A program made the translations under genes and the position numbers. Source: Ruminococcus sp. (lineage in GTDB: Bacteria; Bacillota; Clostridia; Oscillospirales; Ruminococcaceae). From it: a stretch of DNA of 64,000 nucleotides. Below the pieces are notes generated by a model. It searched no databases and was not told the DNA's origin. It saw nothing but the letters and a program-made list of their open reading frames with translations. The stretch lies in contig JAFUTK010000017.1 of assembly GCA_017471405.1 (NCBI GenBank), positions 1 to 64,000 of the forward strand. The letters are read 5' to 3'. The stretch's first letter is position 1. Each line of letters starts with the position of its first letter. Shown piece after piece: positions 17,014 to 26,092 of the stretch.

Positions 17014-17676
17014 ATGACCGACATTCTGATAGTTGAGGACAACAGCGAGATATCCAAGCTGCTCTGCGACCTGCTGCGGGCGGAGGGCTTCACCGTCAGC
17101 TGCACCGACAGCGGCGAGCGCGCCCTTGATTTGTTTGACAAATACGGCGCCCGGCTGGTGCTGCTGGATATAATGCTGCCTGGGCTGGACGGCTTCGGCG
17201 TCTGCGAGAGGATAAGGCGCACTAGCGACGCACCCATATTCATATTAAGTGCCAGGACGGACAAGAACGACAAGCTCAACGGCCTCATCACCGGGGCGGA
17301 CGACTACATCGAGAAGCCCTACGATATCGACCTGCTGCTGGCGAAGATAGCGGGAGTGTTCCGGCGCAGATACTCTCTGGACGAGCTCAAATGCGGGGAG
17401 CTGACCCTCAACCGCGCCGAGCGCACCGCCTCCCTTTCGGGCAAGCCATTGGAAATGACCGCCAAGGAATATGAGCTGCTTTTGCTGCTCTGCGAGAACA
17501 TCGGCAAGACGCTGACAAAGGAATACATCTTCTCTTACATCTGGGGCAGTGATTCCGAATCGGAACAGCAAACGCTGACGGTACACATCAAGCGCCTGCG
17601 GGAAAAGCTGGAGCGTGACCCCAAGAAGCCGGAGCATATCCAGACCGTCTGGGGAGTGGGGTATAAGTTTGTATGA
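17014..17676 (+). CDS. OmpR-family response regulator (system 1)
   Basis: A 220-residue DNA-binding regulator. The receiver domain has the acidic pair in VEDN, phosphorylation site Asp52 (LLDIMLPG) and Lys in DDYIEKPYD. A winged helix of OmpR/PhoB type follows (LTKEYIFSYIWG, VHIKRLREKL, VWGVGYKF). I start it at the ATG at 17014, after GGGGTG; the frame upstream runs into the R2 repeat. It overlaps the kinase gene by ATGA. A paralogous pair lies beyond xylA. Confidence 0.93.
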   Translation: MTDILIVEDNSEISKLLCDLLRAEGFTVSCTDSGERALDLFDKYGARLVLLDIMLPGLDGFGVCERIRRTSDAPIFILSARTDKNDKLNGLITGADDYIEKPYDIDLLLAKIAGVFRRRYSLDELKCGELTLNRAERTASLSGKPLEMTAKEYELLLLLCENIGKTLTKEYIFSYIWGSDSESEQQTLTVHIKRLREKLERDPKKPEHIQTVWGVGYKFV

Positions 17677-18893
17677 AAAGCTACAACAGGCTGATAGCCG
17701 CGGCAGCGGTGCTGTTTGCGGCTCTGTTTATTGTGATAAACCTTCTGATTCCCTATGAGGGCGGGCCGGAGGACAGGACGTACATAGTTGAGGCGGAGCG
17801 CCTTGCTAAAGCTATCGATGCCGGCCAGCAGCCGGATATCTCCGAGACAGAGTACATCACCTCCCTCACCCTTGACGATGGCAGCGAGAGGTTCTACTCC
17901 GAAAAGGGGAATTTCATCTACCGCCGCACCTCAAAGGGGGTCTGCCGCTTCGGGATAAGGAAAAGCAGCGGGGGCAGCACTCGGCTTATCCTGAACCTAA
18001 CTGCCGGGGCGGCGGCACTTATTACCTTTGGGGTGCTGATATACCTGAAAAGGCGGCTTGTAAAGCCCTTTAACGAGCTGAGCGAGCTGCCCTACGAGCT
18101 GGCCAAGGGCAACCTGACCGTACCACTTAAAGAGGATAGCGGGCGTTACTTCGGACGGTTTATCTGGGGGACGGATATGCTCCGGGAGAGCTTAGAGCAG
18201 CAAAAGGAGCGGGAGCTCTCCCTCCACCGGGACAGGCAAACCCTGCTTCTGTCCATCTCCCACGATATCAAATCTCCCTTGTCGGCTATAAAGCTTTCGG
18301 TGAGGGCGCTGCAAAAGGGCATATATGAGGACGAGGCCCGACAGCGGGAGGTCATCGACGGCATCGGTGACCGCGCCGACGAGATAGAGAGCTACGTTTC
18401 GAGCCTCATCAGCTCTGTGAACGACGACTTCCTTACCTTTACCGTCCGTGAGGGAGAGGAGTACCTCTCAGAGCTTGCTGGCAGGATAGAGCGCTATTAC
18501 AGCGACAAGCTGGCGATGACCCACACCGCCTTTGTCATTGGGGAGTACAGCGACTGCCTTATTAAGTGCGACCCTGACAGAGCCGAAGAGGTTCTGCAAA
18601 ACCTTATGGAGAACGCCATAAAATACGGCGACGGCAGGGAGATAGCCCTCTCCTTCTCCGAGGAGGAGGACTGCCGGCTCATCACCGTATCCAACACCGG
18701 CTGCACTCTGCCGAGGGAGGAGCTTATCCACATCTTCGACAGCTTCCGGAGGGGCACCAACTCAGACGGCAAGCCCGGCAGCGGGCTGGGGCTCTACATC
18801 TGCCGCCGGCTGATGACTATGATGGGCGGGGATATCTTCGCCCGCATCGAGGACGGCAGAATGAACGTTACGGCGGTTTTCAGAAAAGCCTGA
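17673..18893 (+). CDS. Sensor histidine kinase (system 1)
   Basis: A 406-residue membrane kinase. Membrane helix 1 is at about 9-27, a small extracellular domain at 28-103, and helix 2 at 104-124. A HAMP-like linker leads to the HisKA site His197 (SISHDIKSPL), the N box (ENAIKYG) and the G box (GSGLGLYICRRL). The segment before the His box (GRYFGRFIWG) is shared with the kinase of system 2. The signal is unknown. It is the last gene before the xylA promoter, and no ABC transporter follows this copy. Confidence 0.93.
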   Translation: MKSYNRLIAAAAVLFAALFIVINLLIPYEGGPEDRTYIVEAERLAKAIDAGQQPDISETEYITSLTLDDGSERFYSEKGNFIYRRTSKGVCRFGIRKSSGGSTRLILNLTAGAAALITFGVLIYLKRRLVKPFNELSELPYELAKGNLTVPLKEDSGRYFGRFIWGTDMLRESLEQQKERELSLHRDRQTLLLSISHDIKSPLSAIKLSVRALQKGIYEDEARQREVIDGIGDRADEIESYVSSLISSVNDDFLTFTVREGEEYLSELAGRIERYYSDKLAMTHTAFVIGEYSDCLIKCDPDRAEEVLQNLMENAIKYGDGREIALSFSEEEDCRLITVSNTGCTLPREELIHIFDSFRRGTNSDGKPGSGLGLYICRRLMTMMGGDIFARIEDGRMNVTAVFRKA

Positions 18894-18922
18894 CGGAGAT
18901 GTTAAAAATGTCTGAAAATCTA

Positions 18923-18952
18923 TTGACAAAGCACCCCGTTTTGGTGTAAAAT
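18923..18952 (+). promoter_or_regulatory. Promoter of xylA
   Basis: TTGACA and TAAAAT are separated by 18 bases, about 60 bases before the ATG. I saw no clear XylR or cre operator in the leader. Confidence 0.75.
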
Positions 18953-19012
18953 GATAATGTATTAGGTGCGGGTAACTATAAGGCTTCGCGCCGTAGAATT
19001 GGAGGTTTTATT

Positions 19013-20341
19013 ATGTCCGAGTTTTTTGCAAACATTCCCAAGATTCCCTATGAGGGACCCAAGTCCACAAATCCGCTGGCATTCAAGTACTACAACCCCG
19101 AAGAGGTAGTAGGCGGCAAGACTATGCGCGAGCAGCTGAAGTTCGCTCTCTCCTGGTGGCACACCATGGGCGGCGACGGCACCGATATGTTTGGTGTAGG
19201 CACTGCTGACAAGACCTGGGGCGAGGCTGCTCCCGAGGCAAGAGCCAAGGCCAAGGTAGACGCTGCCTTCGAGATCATGGACAAGCTCTCGATAGACTAT
19301 TTCTGCTATCACGACCGCGACCTCTCTCCCGAGTACGGCACTCTGGCAGAGACCAACGCAAAGTTTGACGAGATCGTTGACTACGTTGCCGAGAAGATGA
19401 AGGCTGACCCCTCGAAGAAGCTGCTCTGGGGCACTGCAAAGTGCTTCGATCACCCCAGATATATGCACGGCGCCGGCACCTCTCCCTCCGCTGACGTATT
19501 CGCATACGCTGCCGCACAGATCAAGAAGGCTATCGACTCCACCATCAAGCTGGGCGGTATGGGCTATGTTTTCTGGGGCGGACGTGAGGGCTATGAGACC
19601 CTCCTGAACACCAATATGGGTCTTGAGCTGGACAACATGGCAAGACTTATGAGACTTGCTGTTGACTATGCAAGGAGCAAGGGCTACAAGGGTGACTTCT
19701 ACATCGAGCCCAAGCCCAAGGAGCCCACAAAGCACCAGTACGACTTCGACACCGCTACCGTTATCGGTTTCCTGCGCAAGTACGGCCTTGACAAGGATTT
19801 CAAGATGAACATTGAGGCCAACCACGCTACTCTTGCACAGCACACCTTCCAGCATGAGCTGAGAGTTGCCCGCGACAACGGCTTCTTCGGCTCCATCGAT
19901 GCCAACCAGGGCGACCCGCTGCTGGGCTGGGATACTGACCAGTTCCCCACCAACGTTTACGATGCAGCTCTTTGTATGTATGAGGTCCTCAAGGCAGGCG
20001 GCTTCACCAACGGCGGCCTCAACTTCGACGCCAAGGCCCGCCGCGGCAGCTACACCAAGGAGGATATCTTCTACAGCTACATCGCAGGTATGGACGCATT
20101 CGCTCTCGGTCTGCGCATAGCTGTAAAGCTCATCGAGGACGGCAGACTTGACAAGTTCGTTGAGGACAGATACGCTTCCTGGACCACCGGCATCGGCAAG
20201 GACATCATCGATGGCAAGGTTACTATGGAGGATCTGGAGAAGTACGCTCTCGAGAAGGGTGAGGTAACAGCCTCCCTCTCCTCTGGCAGACAGGAGCTGC
20301 TGGAGAGCACACTCAACAACATTATGTTTAATATGTTCTGA
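19013..20341 (+). CDS. xylA: Xylose isomerase (class II)
   Basis: XylA converts D-xylose to D-xylulose and also acts on glucose. The 442-residue length and N-terminal extension mark the class II type. Seen in order are [19 protein letters not shown] [11 protein letters not shown], the catalytic His in [42 protein letters not shown] (metal-binding Glu), [18 protein letters not shown], and [19 protein letters not shown] (metal-binding Asps). The start has a GGAGG site. It is monocistronic; no xylB (xylulokinase) is nearby. It lies between two paralogous two-component systems. Confidence 0.97.
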   Translation: MSEFFANIPKIPYEGPKSTNPLAFKYYNPEEVVGGKTMREQLKFALSWWHTMGGDGTDMFGVGTADKTWGEAAPEARAKAKVDAAFEIMDKLSIDYFCYHDRDLSPEYGTLAETNAKFDEIVDYVAEKMKADPSKKLLWGTAKCFDHPRYMHGAGTSPSADVFAYAAAQIKKAIDSTIKLGGMGYVFWGGREGYETLLNTNMGLELDNMARLMRLAVDYARSKGYKGDFYIEPKPKEPTKHQYDFDTATVIGFLRKYGLDKDFKMNIEANHATLAQHTFQHELRVARDNGFFGSIDANQGDPLLGWDTDQFPTNVYDAALCMYEVLKAGGFTNGGLNFDAKARRGSYTKEDIFYSYIAGMDAFALGLRIAVKLIEDGRLDKFVEDRYASWTTGIGKDIIDGKVTMEDLEKYALEKGEVTASLSSGRQELLESTLNNIMFNMF

Positions 20342-20356
20342 TATTTCACATCAGCG

Positions 20357-20390
20357 CTGCCGGGCTCCTTCGGGCTCGGCAGTTTGCTTT
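20357..20390 (+). terminator. Terminator of xylA
   Basis: CTGCCG-GC pairs with GC-CGGCAG around TCCTTCGG, followed by TTTGCTTT. Confidence 0.75.
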
Positions 20391-20415
20391 CTGAGTGTAA
20401 GGTGAATAATGAAAC

Positions 20416-20441
20416 AAGCGTCCCTGCGGGGGCGCTTTTTT
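20416..20441 (+). terminator. Second terminator before two-component system 2
   Basis: AAGCG-CC pairs with GG-CGCTT around a CTGC loop, followed by TTTTTT. The downstream promoter begins five bases later. Confidence 0.8.
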
Positions 20442-20445
20442 GTGC

Positions 20446-20474
20446 TTGCAAGGCTGGGGAGAATGTGTTATAAT
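20446..20474 (+). promoter_or_regulatory. Promoter of two-component system 2
   Basis: TTGCAA and TATAAT are separated by 17 bases, 42 bases before the ATG. Confidence 0.8.
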
Positions 20475-20515
20475 AGTTGTGAAAACAATTCTCCCTGATT
20501 TAAGGAGCTGCGACT

Positions 20516-21202
20516 ATGAAAAACGAACTGCTGATAATAGACGACGATGTCGACCTCTCTATGGTCATATCCGATATGCTGGAAAGCTATGGCTACAGCG
20601 TCACCTGTGCCGGAACGGCGGAGGAGGCCTTCTCCCTCCTATCGGAGAAAAGCTTCAAGCTGATACTGCTGGACATAAACCTCCCGGACGCCACCGGCTT
20701 TGAGATATGCAAGGAGCTGAGAAGGGTATCCACCGTTCCGGTAATTTTCGCCTCCGCCCGCACCAGCGAGGACGACAGGGTCACAGGTTTCGATATCGGC
20801 GGGGACGACTACCTCCCCAAGCCCTACTCAATGAAGGAGCTGCTCTCCCGGGTCAACGCTCTTATGCGCCGCAGCTACGGCTTTTCCGGAGAGGAAAAGA
20901 CCGCAAGCTTCGGAGATGTAAGTGTGAACATCACCTCCCGGACAGTCAGCAAGTCCGGCAAGGAGGTGTTGCTTTCCCTTAAGGAGTTTGACCTGCTGGC
21001 CTGCCTCTGTGGGCATATGGGTCAGGCGGTCACAAAGGAAAAGCTGCTCTCGGAGGTCTGGGGAGCCTTCTCGGAGGTTGAGCCCTCCACGCTGGCGGTG
21101 CATATCCGCTGGCTGCGGGAAAAGCTGGAGGACGACCCGGCTAAGCCCCGCTACATCAAGACCGTTTTCAAGGTCGGCTACATATTGGAGGGGGACAAAT
21201 GA
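20516..21202 (+). CDS. OmpR-family response regulator (system 2)
   Basis: A 228-residue regulator like that of system 1. The receiver has IDDDVD, Asp53 (LLDINLPD) and Lys in DDYLPKPYS. The winged helix shows VTKEKLLSEVWG and VHIRWLREKLEDDP. The ATG follows AAGGAG. It overlaps its kinase by ATGA. Its position upstream of an FtsX-type ABC exporter suggests it controls that exporter, as in BceRS-type modules (inference). Confidence 0.93.
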   Translation: MKNELLIIDDDVDLSMVISDMLESYGYSVTCAGTAEEAFSLLSEKSFKLILLDINLPDATGFEICKELRRVSTVPVIFASARTSEDDRVTGFDIGGDDYLPKPYSMKELLSRVNALMRRSYGFSGEEKTASFGDVSVNITSRTVSKSGKEVLLSLKEFDLLACLCGHMGQAVTKEKLLSEVWGAFSEVEPSTLAVHIRWLREKLEDDPAKPRYIKTVFKVGYILEGDK

Positions 21203-22344
21203 AGCTAAAGCTGACAGCCGCCGCGAGCTTCTTCGCGGCTGTGATGATAGCCCTCACCGCATACTTCATCATCTCCGGCAGGAACAGCAGCGACAGAGAT
21301 GCCCGGGGAGAGCAGGCGGTGACGGTGAGCGAGATAAGCCGACTTTACCAAAGCGGCAGAAATGAAGAGGCCGACGCCCTTACGGAAGAGCTCCGGCAGG
21401 AGCTTATCGAGACATCGGACAAGAGCCGCAGCGAGAATATGGCTTACGTCTACTGCGGGGTGTCCCTTGCGGTGATAGCGGCGGTGTTCTGCTATGTCTA
21501 TTTTGCGGTGCTGCGCCCCTTTGATAAAATGAAGCGCTTCGCGGAGGAGATTGCCCGCGGCAACTTCGAGCTTCCGCTTAATTACGAGCGCTCCAACTAC
21601 TTCGGCAGCTTTACCTGGGCCTTTGACAGTATGCGTCGGGAGATAACCAAGGCAAGACGCTGTGAGCGGGAAGCGATAGAGAACAACAAGACCGTCATCG
21701 CCACACTCTCCCACGATATCAAAACGCCTATTGCGTCTATAAGGGTCTATGCCGAGGCGCTGGAGGCAAACCTTGACTCGGGTGCTGAGAAGCGGCAGAA
21801 ATACATCTCGGTACTGATGAGAAAGTGCGACGAGGTGGCAAACCTCACCAACGACCTTTTCCTGCACTCGCTGGCTGACCTTGACAAGCTGAAAATGAAC
21901 CCCGAGCCGTTAGAGCTGACGGGCTTCCTTAGTGATGTCATAGACGAGCTCTCCGGGGAGCAGGGGGATATCCGCTTTCAAAAGCCGGAGGAGAGCATCA
22001 CCGTCAACGGCGACAGGAGCCGTCTGGCGCAGCTCTGCGGGAACCTTGTGAACAATGCTAGAAAGTATGCAAAGACGGCTATTGATATATCCGTTGTCAG
22101 GGAGGGGGAGGATGCGGTCATTTCCTTCAGGGACTATGGCAAGGGGATACCCGATGAGGATATGCCGTTCATTACGGATAAATTTTACCGGGGGCATAAC
22201 TGTGGCAGCGAGCAGGGCTCGGGGCTGGGACTTTATATTGCGGGGTACATATGCACGCAGTTGGGTGGAGAGCTGAGGCTTAAAAACTGTGAGGACGGTG
22301 GATTGCTGGCAGAGGTAAGATTGTCTGCACAAAAGCAGGGATAG
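21199..22344 (+). CDS. Sensor histidine kinase (system 2)
   Basis: A 381-residue kinase with helix 1 at about 5-25, an extracellular part of about 55 residues, helix 2 at about 82-103, a HAMP-like linker, the His site H172 (TLSHDIKTPIASI), an N box (NLVNNARKYA) and a G box (GSGLGLYIAGY). Its stop TAG appears to lie within the left end of an R1 repeat fragment (GGGATAG), so the last residues may have been set by that insertion. Confidence 0.93.
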   Translation: MKLKLTAAASFFAAVMIALTAYFIISGRNSSDRDARGEQAVTVSEISRLYQSGRNEEADALTEELRQELIETSDKSRSENMAYVYCGVSLAVIAAVFCYVYFAVLRPFDKMKRFAEEIARGNFELPLNYERSNYFGSFTWAFDSMRREITKARRCEREAIENNKTVIATLSHDIKTPIASIRVYAEALEANLDSGAEKRQKYISVLMRKCDEVANLTNDLFLHSLADLDKLKMNPEPLELTGFLSDVIDELSGEQGDIRFQKPEESITVNGDRSRLAQLCGNLVNNARKYAKTAIDISVVREGEDAVISFRDYGKGIPDEDMPFITDKFYRGHNCGSEQGSGLGLYIAGYICTQLGGELRLKNCEDGGLLAEVRLSAQKQG

Positions 22345-22393
22345 CAGCCGCGAAGCGCGTTAAAAAGCGGCGTGGGCAAGCCCGCCCTACGAT
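22338..22393 (+). repeat. R1 repeat copy 6 (short deletion derivative)
   Basis: The left-end module (GGGATA, GCGAAGCGCGTTAAAAAGCG) is joined directly to a type A right end (GGGCAAGCCCGCCCTAC). The whole middle of the element is missing. It begins at the stop codon of the kinase gene. Confidence 0.75.
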
Positions 22394-22571
22394 GAATTAT
22401 AGACGTTACAATCGCGGGCGCAAAAGTGCGTTGCCCGCACAAATGAAAGCGACGAAGGAGCGTAACGCGACTTGCGTGGCGCACGCCGTGCACTTAAAGA
22501 CTTCTTAATAACTTTTGCGGTAAGATATAAATACAGTAAGGAAAACCTAAAACGACTAAGGGGGAGACATT
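22394..22571. other. Intergenic region, no gene or clear promoter
   Basis: GC-rich sequence with several short inverted repeats (for example GCGGGCGCAAAAGTGCGTTGC) gives way to AT-rich sequence before the ABC transporter gene. I see only GGGGGAG as a ribosome site and no convincing -35/-10 pair. Confidence 0.4.
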
Positions 22572-23333
22572 ATGAAAAAAGCTATACTTTCCGCAAAGGG
22601 CGTCTGCAAGAGCTTTGCTCACGGGGGAGGACAGGTCCACGTCCTCTCGCAGGTGGATATCGACCTCTATGAGGGAGACTTCACCGTTATTATGGGAGCC
22701 TCTGGCTCCGGCAAGTCTACGCTTATGTACGCCCTGTCCGGTATGGACAGAGCCACCGCCGGTGAGATAATCTATGATGGCGAGGATATCGTCAAGATGA
22801 GTGAGAAGAGGCTGGCATCCCTGCGCTGCTCCGACTTCGGCTTTATCTTCCAGCAGATGCATTTGGTCAGCAACCTGACGCTGTTTGAAAATGTCGTGGT
22901 GCCGGGGTATCTCAATAAGGAAAAGTCCGCCGCGGAGGTGAAAGCCCGCGCCGACGAGCTTCTGGAGCAGATGAGTATTTCTCACATCAAGAGCCACCTG
23001 CCCTCACAGGTCTCCGGCGGCGAGCAGCAGCGCTGCGCCATCGCAAGAGCCGTCATCAACGAGCCGAGGCTCCTCTTCGCTGACGAGCCCACCGGCGCCC
23101 TCAACCGCAAAAATACCAACGACGTTCTCGACCTGCTCACCGGGCTCAACCGCTCCGGGCAGAGCATACTTATGGTCACCCACGACCTGCGGGCCGCCCT
23201 TCGCGCCGGCAGGATACTTTACCTCGAGGACGGCGGAATTATCGGAGAGCTCACCCTCCCGCCATATGACCTCAACGAGGAAAAGAGCCGCGAGACACAG
23301 GTCAACGCATGGCTCTCCTCTATGCACTGGTAA
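22572..23333 (+). CDS. ABC transporter ATP-binding protein (MacB/LolD/BceA-like)
   Basis: A 253-residue ATPase of the class that drives FtsX-type permeases. Walker A is GASGSGKST, the Q-loop lies in FIFQQMHLV, the signature is VSGGEQQR, Walker B is LLFADEPTGAL and the H-loop is VTHD. The ATG follows GGGGGAG. It is 12 bases ahead of its permease and follows two-component system 2, so the four genes form a sensing and export module. Confidence 0.93.
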   Translation: MKKAILSAKGVCKSFAHGGGQVHVLSQVDIDLYEGDFTVIMGASGSGKSTLMYALSGMDRATAGEIIYDGEDIVKMSEKRLASLRCSDFGFIFQQMHLVSNLTLFENVVVPGYLNKEKSAAEVKARADELLEQMSISHIKSHLPSQVSGGEQQRCAIARAVINEPRLLFADEPTGALNRKNTNDVLDLLTGLNRSGQSILMVTHDLRAALRAGRILYLEDGGIIGELTLPPYDLNEEKSRETQVNAWLSSMHW

Positions 23334-23345
23334 GGGGGCGGAGAT

Positions 23346-25694
23346 ATGGAGATAGCCGCTCTGCTCAAAGCAAATATCAAGCATAAGAAGGGCTCATTTA
23401 TCAGCGTGCTGATACTGGCCTTTATAATAGTCACCACCGCTGCCGCCTCCTTCGGCGTCAGAGAGAATTACATCGACGCCTACGAGCGCGTGCAGGAGGC
23501 CGCCGATCTGGGCGACGCCGGCTGCATAATCGCCGAGAGGCTCCTCACCGACGAGCTTATGGAGCAGGTCAAGAGCAGCTCCCTTGTGGAGAGGGTCAAT
23601 GTCTATGATGCCATCGACCGTATGGGGGACACCTACATCAACGGCAACAGAGACTCCAACTCCTGGTTCTTCGAGGAGATGCGTGACGGTCTCAAGCTGG
23701 TGAACCCTGAATACGACGGGCTGGAAGCTGAGATACCGCCCCTCGCCCCGGGAGAGATATACCTCCCCACCGGCCTACGGGCTAAGCTGGAGTGCGATAT
23801 CGGAGATACGGTCTCCGCACAGTTTGCGGGTGGAGTTCACGAGTTCACTATCAAGGGCTTCGTGGAGGAGCCCAGCTGCGGCGCTATGATGATGGGCTGG
23901 AAGCAGGTGTTCCTCTGCCGGGAGGACTGGCAGGCTCTGCGGGAGGCAGTAGCCCCCTATGAGACCGACACCCAAACAAGTTTCTTCAAAATTGTATATG
24001 CTTTCAAGACCGATAAGGAAATGTCCGACGCGAAGTTTATCAGGGAGCTGAATTTGGAGACAGGCATCGTCAGCAAATCCGTCGGCGCCCTTACAAAGGA
24101 CCAGTCCACAAACTACACCGGGCTTTTCCTGAATATCGTGCTCTATGTGGTCATCGGCTTTGTGCTGGTGCTGTTTGCGATAGTGCTGGTAGTCATCGCC
24201 CACGGCATCAAGACTGAGACGGAAATGGATTTTGTGAACCTCGGCATACTCAAAGCACAGGGCTTTACCAGCGGCAGGCTCACAAGAGTAATAATGCTGC
24301 GCTACGTTCTGGCGGAGCTTATCGGAGTGGTGCTGGGCATCATCGCTTCCATTCCGCTGGAAAGGATACTCAGCAGCGTGTTCAAGGGCATCACCGGCAT
24401 TATCCCGGATAAGAGCATAGCCCTTCTCGACGCCGCTCTGCTGGTCATAGGTATGCTGGCGCTGTCGGCGCTGGTGGTATTCCTTGCCACCCGCAGGCTC
24501 TCGAAGATATCTCCCGTCAGGGCTATCTCCGGCGGGCGTAAGGAGATATATTTCAACAGCCGCATAAACGCCCCCATCACCAAGCGGGGACTGAATTTCT
24601 CGGTAGCCTACCGCGCCTTTTCCTCATCGGTGAAGAGATATCTGGGGATACTGTTCATCACAGCCCTGCTGACCTATTTCGCCGTAACCGTCAACGTAAT
24701 GGGCGCTATGACCGACAGCCGTGCAGCGCTGGAGGCTATGGGCGCAGGCATTGAGGACCTGGGCATCAACTATATGAACGAGGAGGCCGTTGACCACTTC
24801 GACGAGTTTGAGGAGATAGTTCAGAAGTACACCGACATCAGAGTAAAGAGATACACCGTTCACGTTTACTATTCCCTGAACGGCGAGAATATCATAACAC
24901 AGATTAATATGTACCCCGAGACTATCCCGGGACTGCTCAAGGGCAAGCTGCCCCTTATGGACAACGAGCTGATAATAACCGAAGCCGTTGCCGGTGCGCT
25001 GGACCTTAAAATCGGTGACAAGGTAACGGTGGAGGGCAAGAAGCTCAAGGCGGAGTACATCGTCTCGGGTATCTATCAGACTATGAATGACGCCGGCTAC
25101 AGTATGGCTATGGGCATCGAAGCCGCCAAGCGCGTGGGTTCCCGATATGTGGGATATCTGGGAATGTGCCTGGAGGATGCCTCAAAGCGCGAGGCTATAG
25201 CCGCAGAGCTTAGGGAGAAGTTCGGCGATATAGTTGAGGTCTACACCTTCGACTACGATGAGGAAATGAGCGGCGACGTTACCATCATCGCGGCGCGTGC
25301 CTTCAGGATAGTCATTTATGCTTTTGCGGGAGTGTTCGCTCTTGTAGCGGTAATGATGGTCTGCTCAGCGGCCTTTGCGCAGGAGAGGACAGACCTTGGC
25401 ATCTGCAAGGCCATAGGCTTCACCTCCGGCAGACTTAGGGCGCAGTTCACACTTCGTTTCTTCATCATCTCGCTGGCGGGAGCGGTGCTGGGAGCTATAG
25501 CCGGAAGCCTGTTCTCCGAGAGCCTGCTCAACCTTATTTTCGGAATGTTCGGGCTTGTTAGAGTATACACCGTCAACACCGCTATGACCTATATCAGTGC
25601 GGCAGCGTTCATATGCATCTGCGTATCGGTCTTTGCGTTCATAGCCTCGCGCAAGGTGAAGAGAGTGGAGATACGGGAGCTTGTGACGGAATAA
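23346..25694 (+). CDS. FtsX-like ABC transporter permease
   Basis: A 782-residue permease with eight predicted membrane helices in a 1+3+1+3 pattern: helix 1 near 20-38, three helices near 255-385, one near 435-455, and three near 655-775. Each set of three is an FtsX domain, and large extracellular domains fill the gaps. Substrates of such proteins include antimicrobial peptides, lipoproteins and lipids; BceB-type permeases have ten helices and one large loop, so this is not a classic BceB. It probably partners the ATPase just upstream. Confidence 0.9.
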   Translation: MEIAALLKANIKHKKGSFISVLILAFIIVTTAAASFGVRENYIDAYERVQEAADLGDAGCIIAERLLTDELMEQVKSSSLVERVNVYDAIDRMGDTYINGNRDSNSWFFEEMRDGLKLVNPEYDGLEAEIPPLAPGEIYLPTGLRAKLECDIGDTVSAQFAGGVHEFTIKGFVEEPSCGAMMMGWKQVFLCREDWQALREAVAPYETDTQTSFFKIVYAFKTDKEMSDAKFIRELNLETGIVSKSVGALTKDQSTNYTGLFLNIVLYVVIGFVLVLFAIVLVVIAHGIKTETEMDFVNLGILKAQGFTSGRLTRVIMLRYVLAELIGVVLGIIASIPLERILSSVFKGITGIIPDKSIALLDAALLVIGMLALSALVVFLATRRLSKISPVRAISGGRKEIYFNSRINAPITKRGLNFSVAYRAFSSSVKRYLGILFITALLTYFAVTVNVMGAMTDSRAALEAMGAGIEDLGINYMNEEAVDHFDEFEEIVQKYTDIRVKRYTVHVYYSLNGENIITQINMYPETIPGLLKGKLPLMDNELIITEAVAGALDLKIGDKVTVEGKKLKAEYIVSGIYQTMNDAGYSMAMGIEAAKRVGSRYVGYLGMCLEDASKREAIAAELREKFGDIVEVYTFDYDEEMSGDVTIIAARAFRIVIYAFAGVFALVAVMMVCSAAFAQERTDLGICKAIGFTSGRLRAQFTLRFFIISLAGAVLGAIAGSLFSESLLNLIFGMFGLVRVYTVNTAMTYISAAAFICICVSVFAFIASRKVKRVEIRELVTE

Positions 25695-25706
25695 GTGCAC
25701 ACAGCT

Positions 25707-26040
25707 GGGATAACGAACCGCGAAGCGCGTTAAAAAGCGCGCGGTCAAGCCTCGCGCCAGAGGCTTGCGGGTCAAGGGCAGAGCCCTTGCGGAGCTCGAG
25801 GCAGAGCCTCGTTTGCGGCGCCAGCCGCAACTCGGCGCTGCGCCAAGAAACGATAGAACAACAAAGCCGTTCTCCCCTCCAAAGCAGGGGAGAACGGCTT
25901 TTTCGCAGCGCCGAAAAGCTGCAATTCTGCACTCGCAGGAAACAGTGAGCGCAGCGAACGTTTTTCCGTACCTTAGCGCACAAAGTGAGGGGCGCCCGAC
26001 AGTAACCCCTCCGGTGCTGACGTGCCCTCGCCCTACAGGT
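25707..26040 (+). repeat. R1 repeat copy 2 (with replaced loop)
   Basis: It starts 13 bases after the permease stop, in sense orientation, with GGGATAACGAACCGCG. The hairpin cluster is present, as is the long-range stem TCGGCGCTGCG (25832-25842) with CGCAGCGCCGA (25904-25914). The sequence usually found in that loop is replaced by a terminator-like hairpin: AAAGCCGTTCTCCCCT pairs with AGGGGAGAACGGCTTT, then TTT (25863-25903). The conserved box GGAAACAGTGAGCG and its neighbour follow. This 398-bp gap contains no gene. Confidence 0.9.
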
Positions 26041-26060
26041 TAGGGAAATATCCAAAATAA

Positions 26061-26087
26061 AAGCTCCCCATACAAGGGGAGCTTTTT
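26061..26087. terminator. Bidirectional terminator
   Basis: AAGCTCCCC pairs with GGGGAGCTT, flanked by A and T runs. It can stop the leftward symporter gene and read-through from the ABC operon. Confidence 0.9.
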
Positions 26088-26092
26088 TCGTG

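Noticed and set aside
18962..19855. 297-codon open frame opposite xylA
   Set aside because: It is antisense to conserved catalytic motifs of XylA.
22394..22571. Possible small RNA or promoter before the ABC transporter
   Set aside because: Inverted repeats are short and no -35/-10 pair fits well. The genes may be read through from the kinase.
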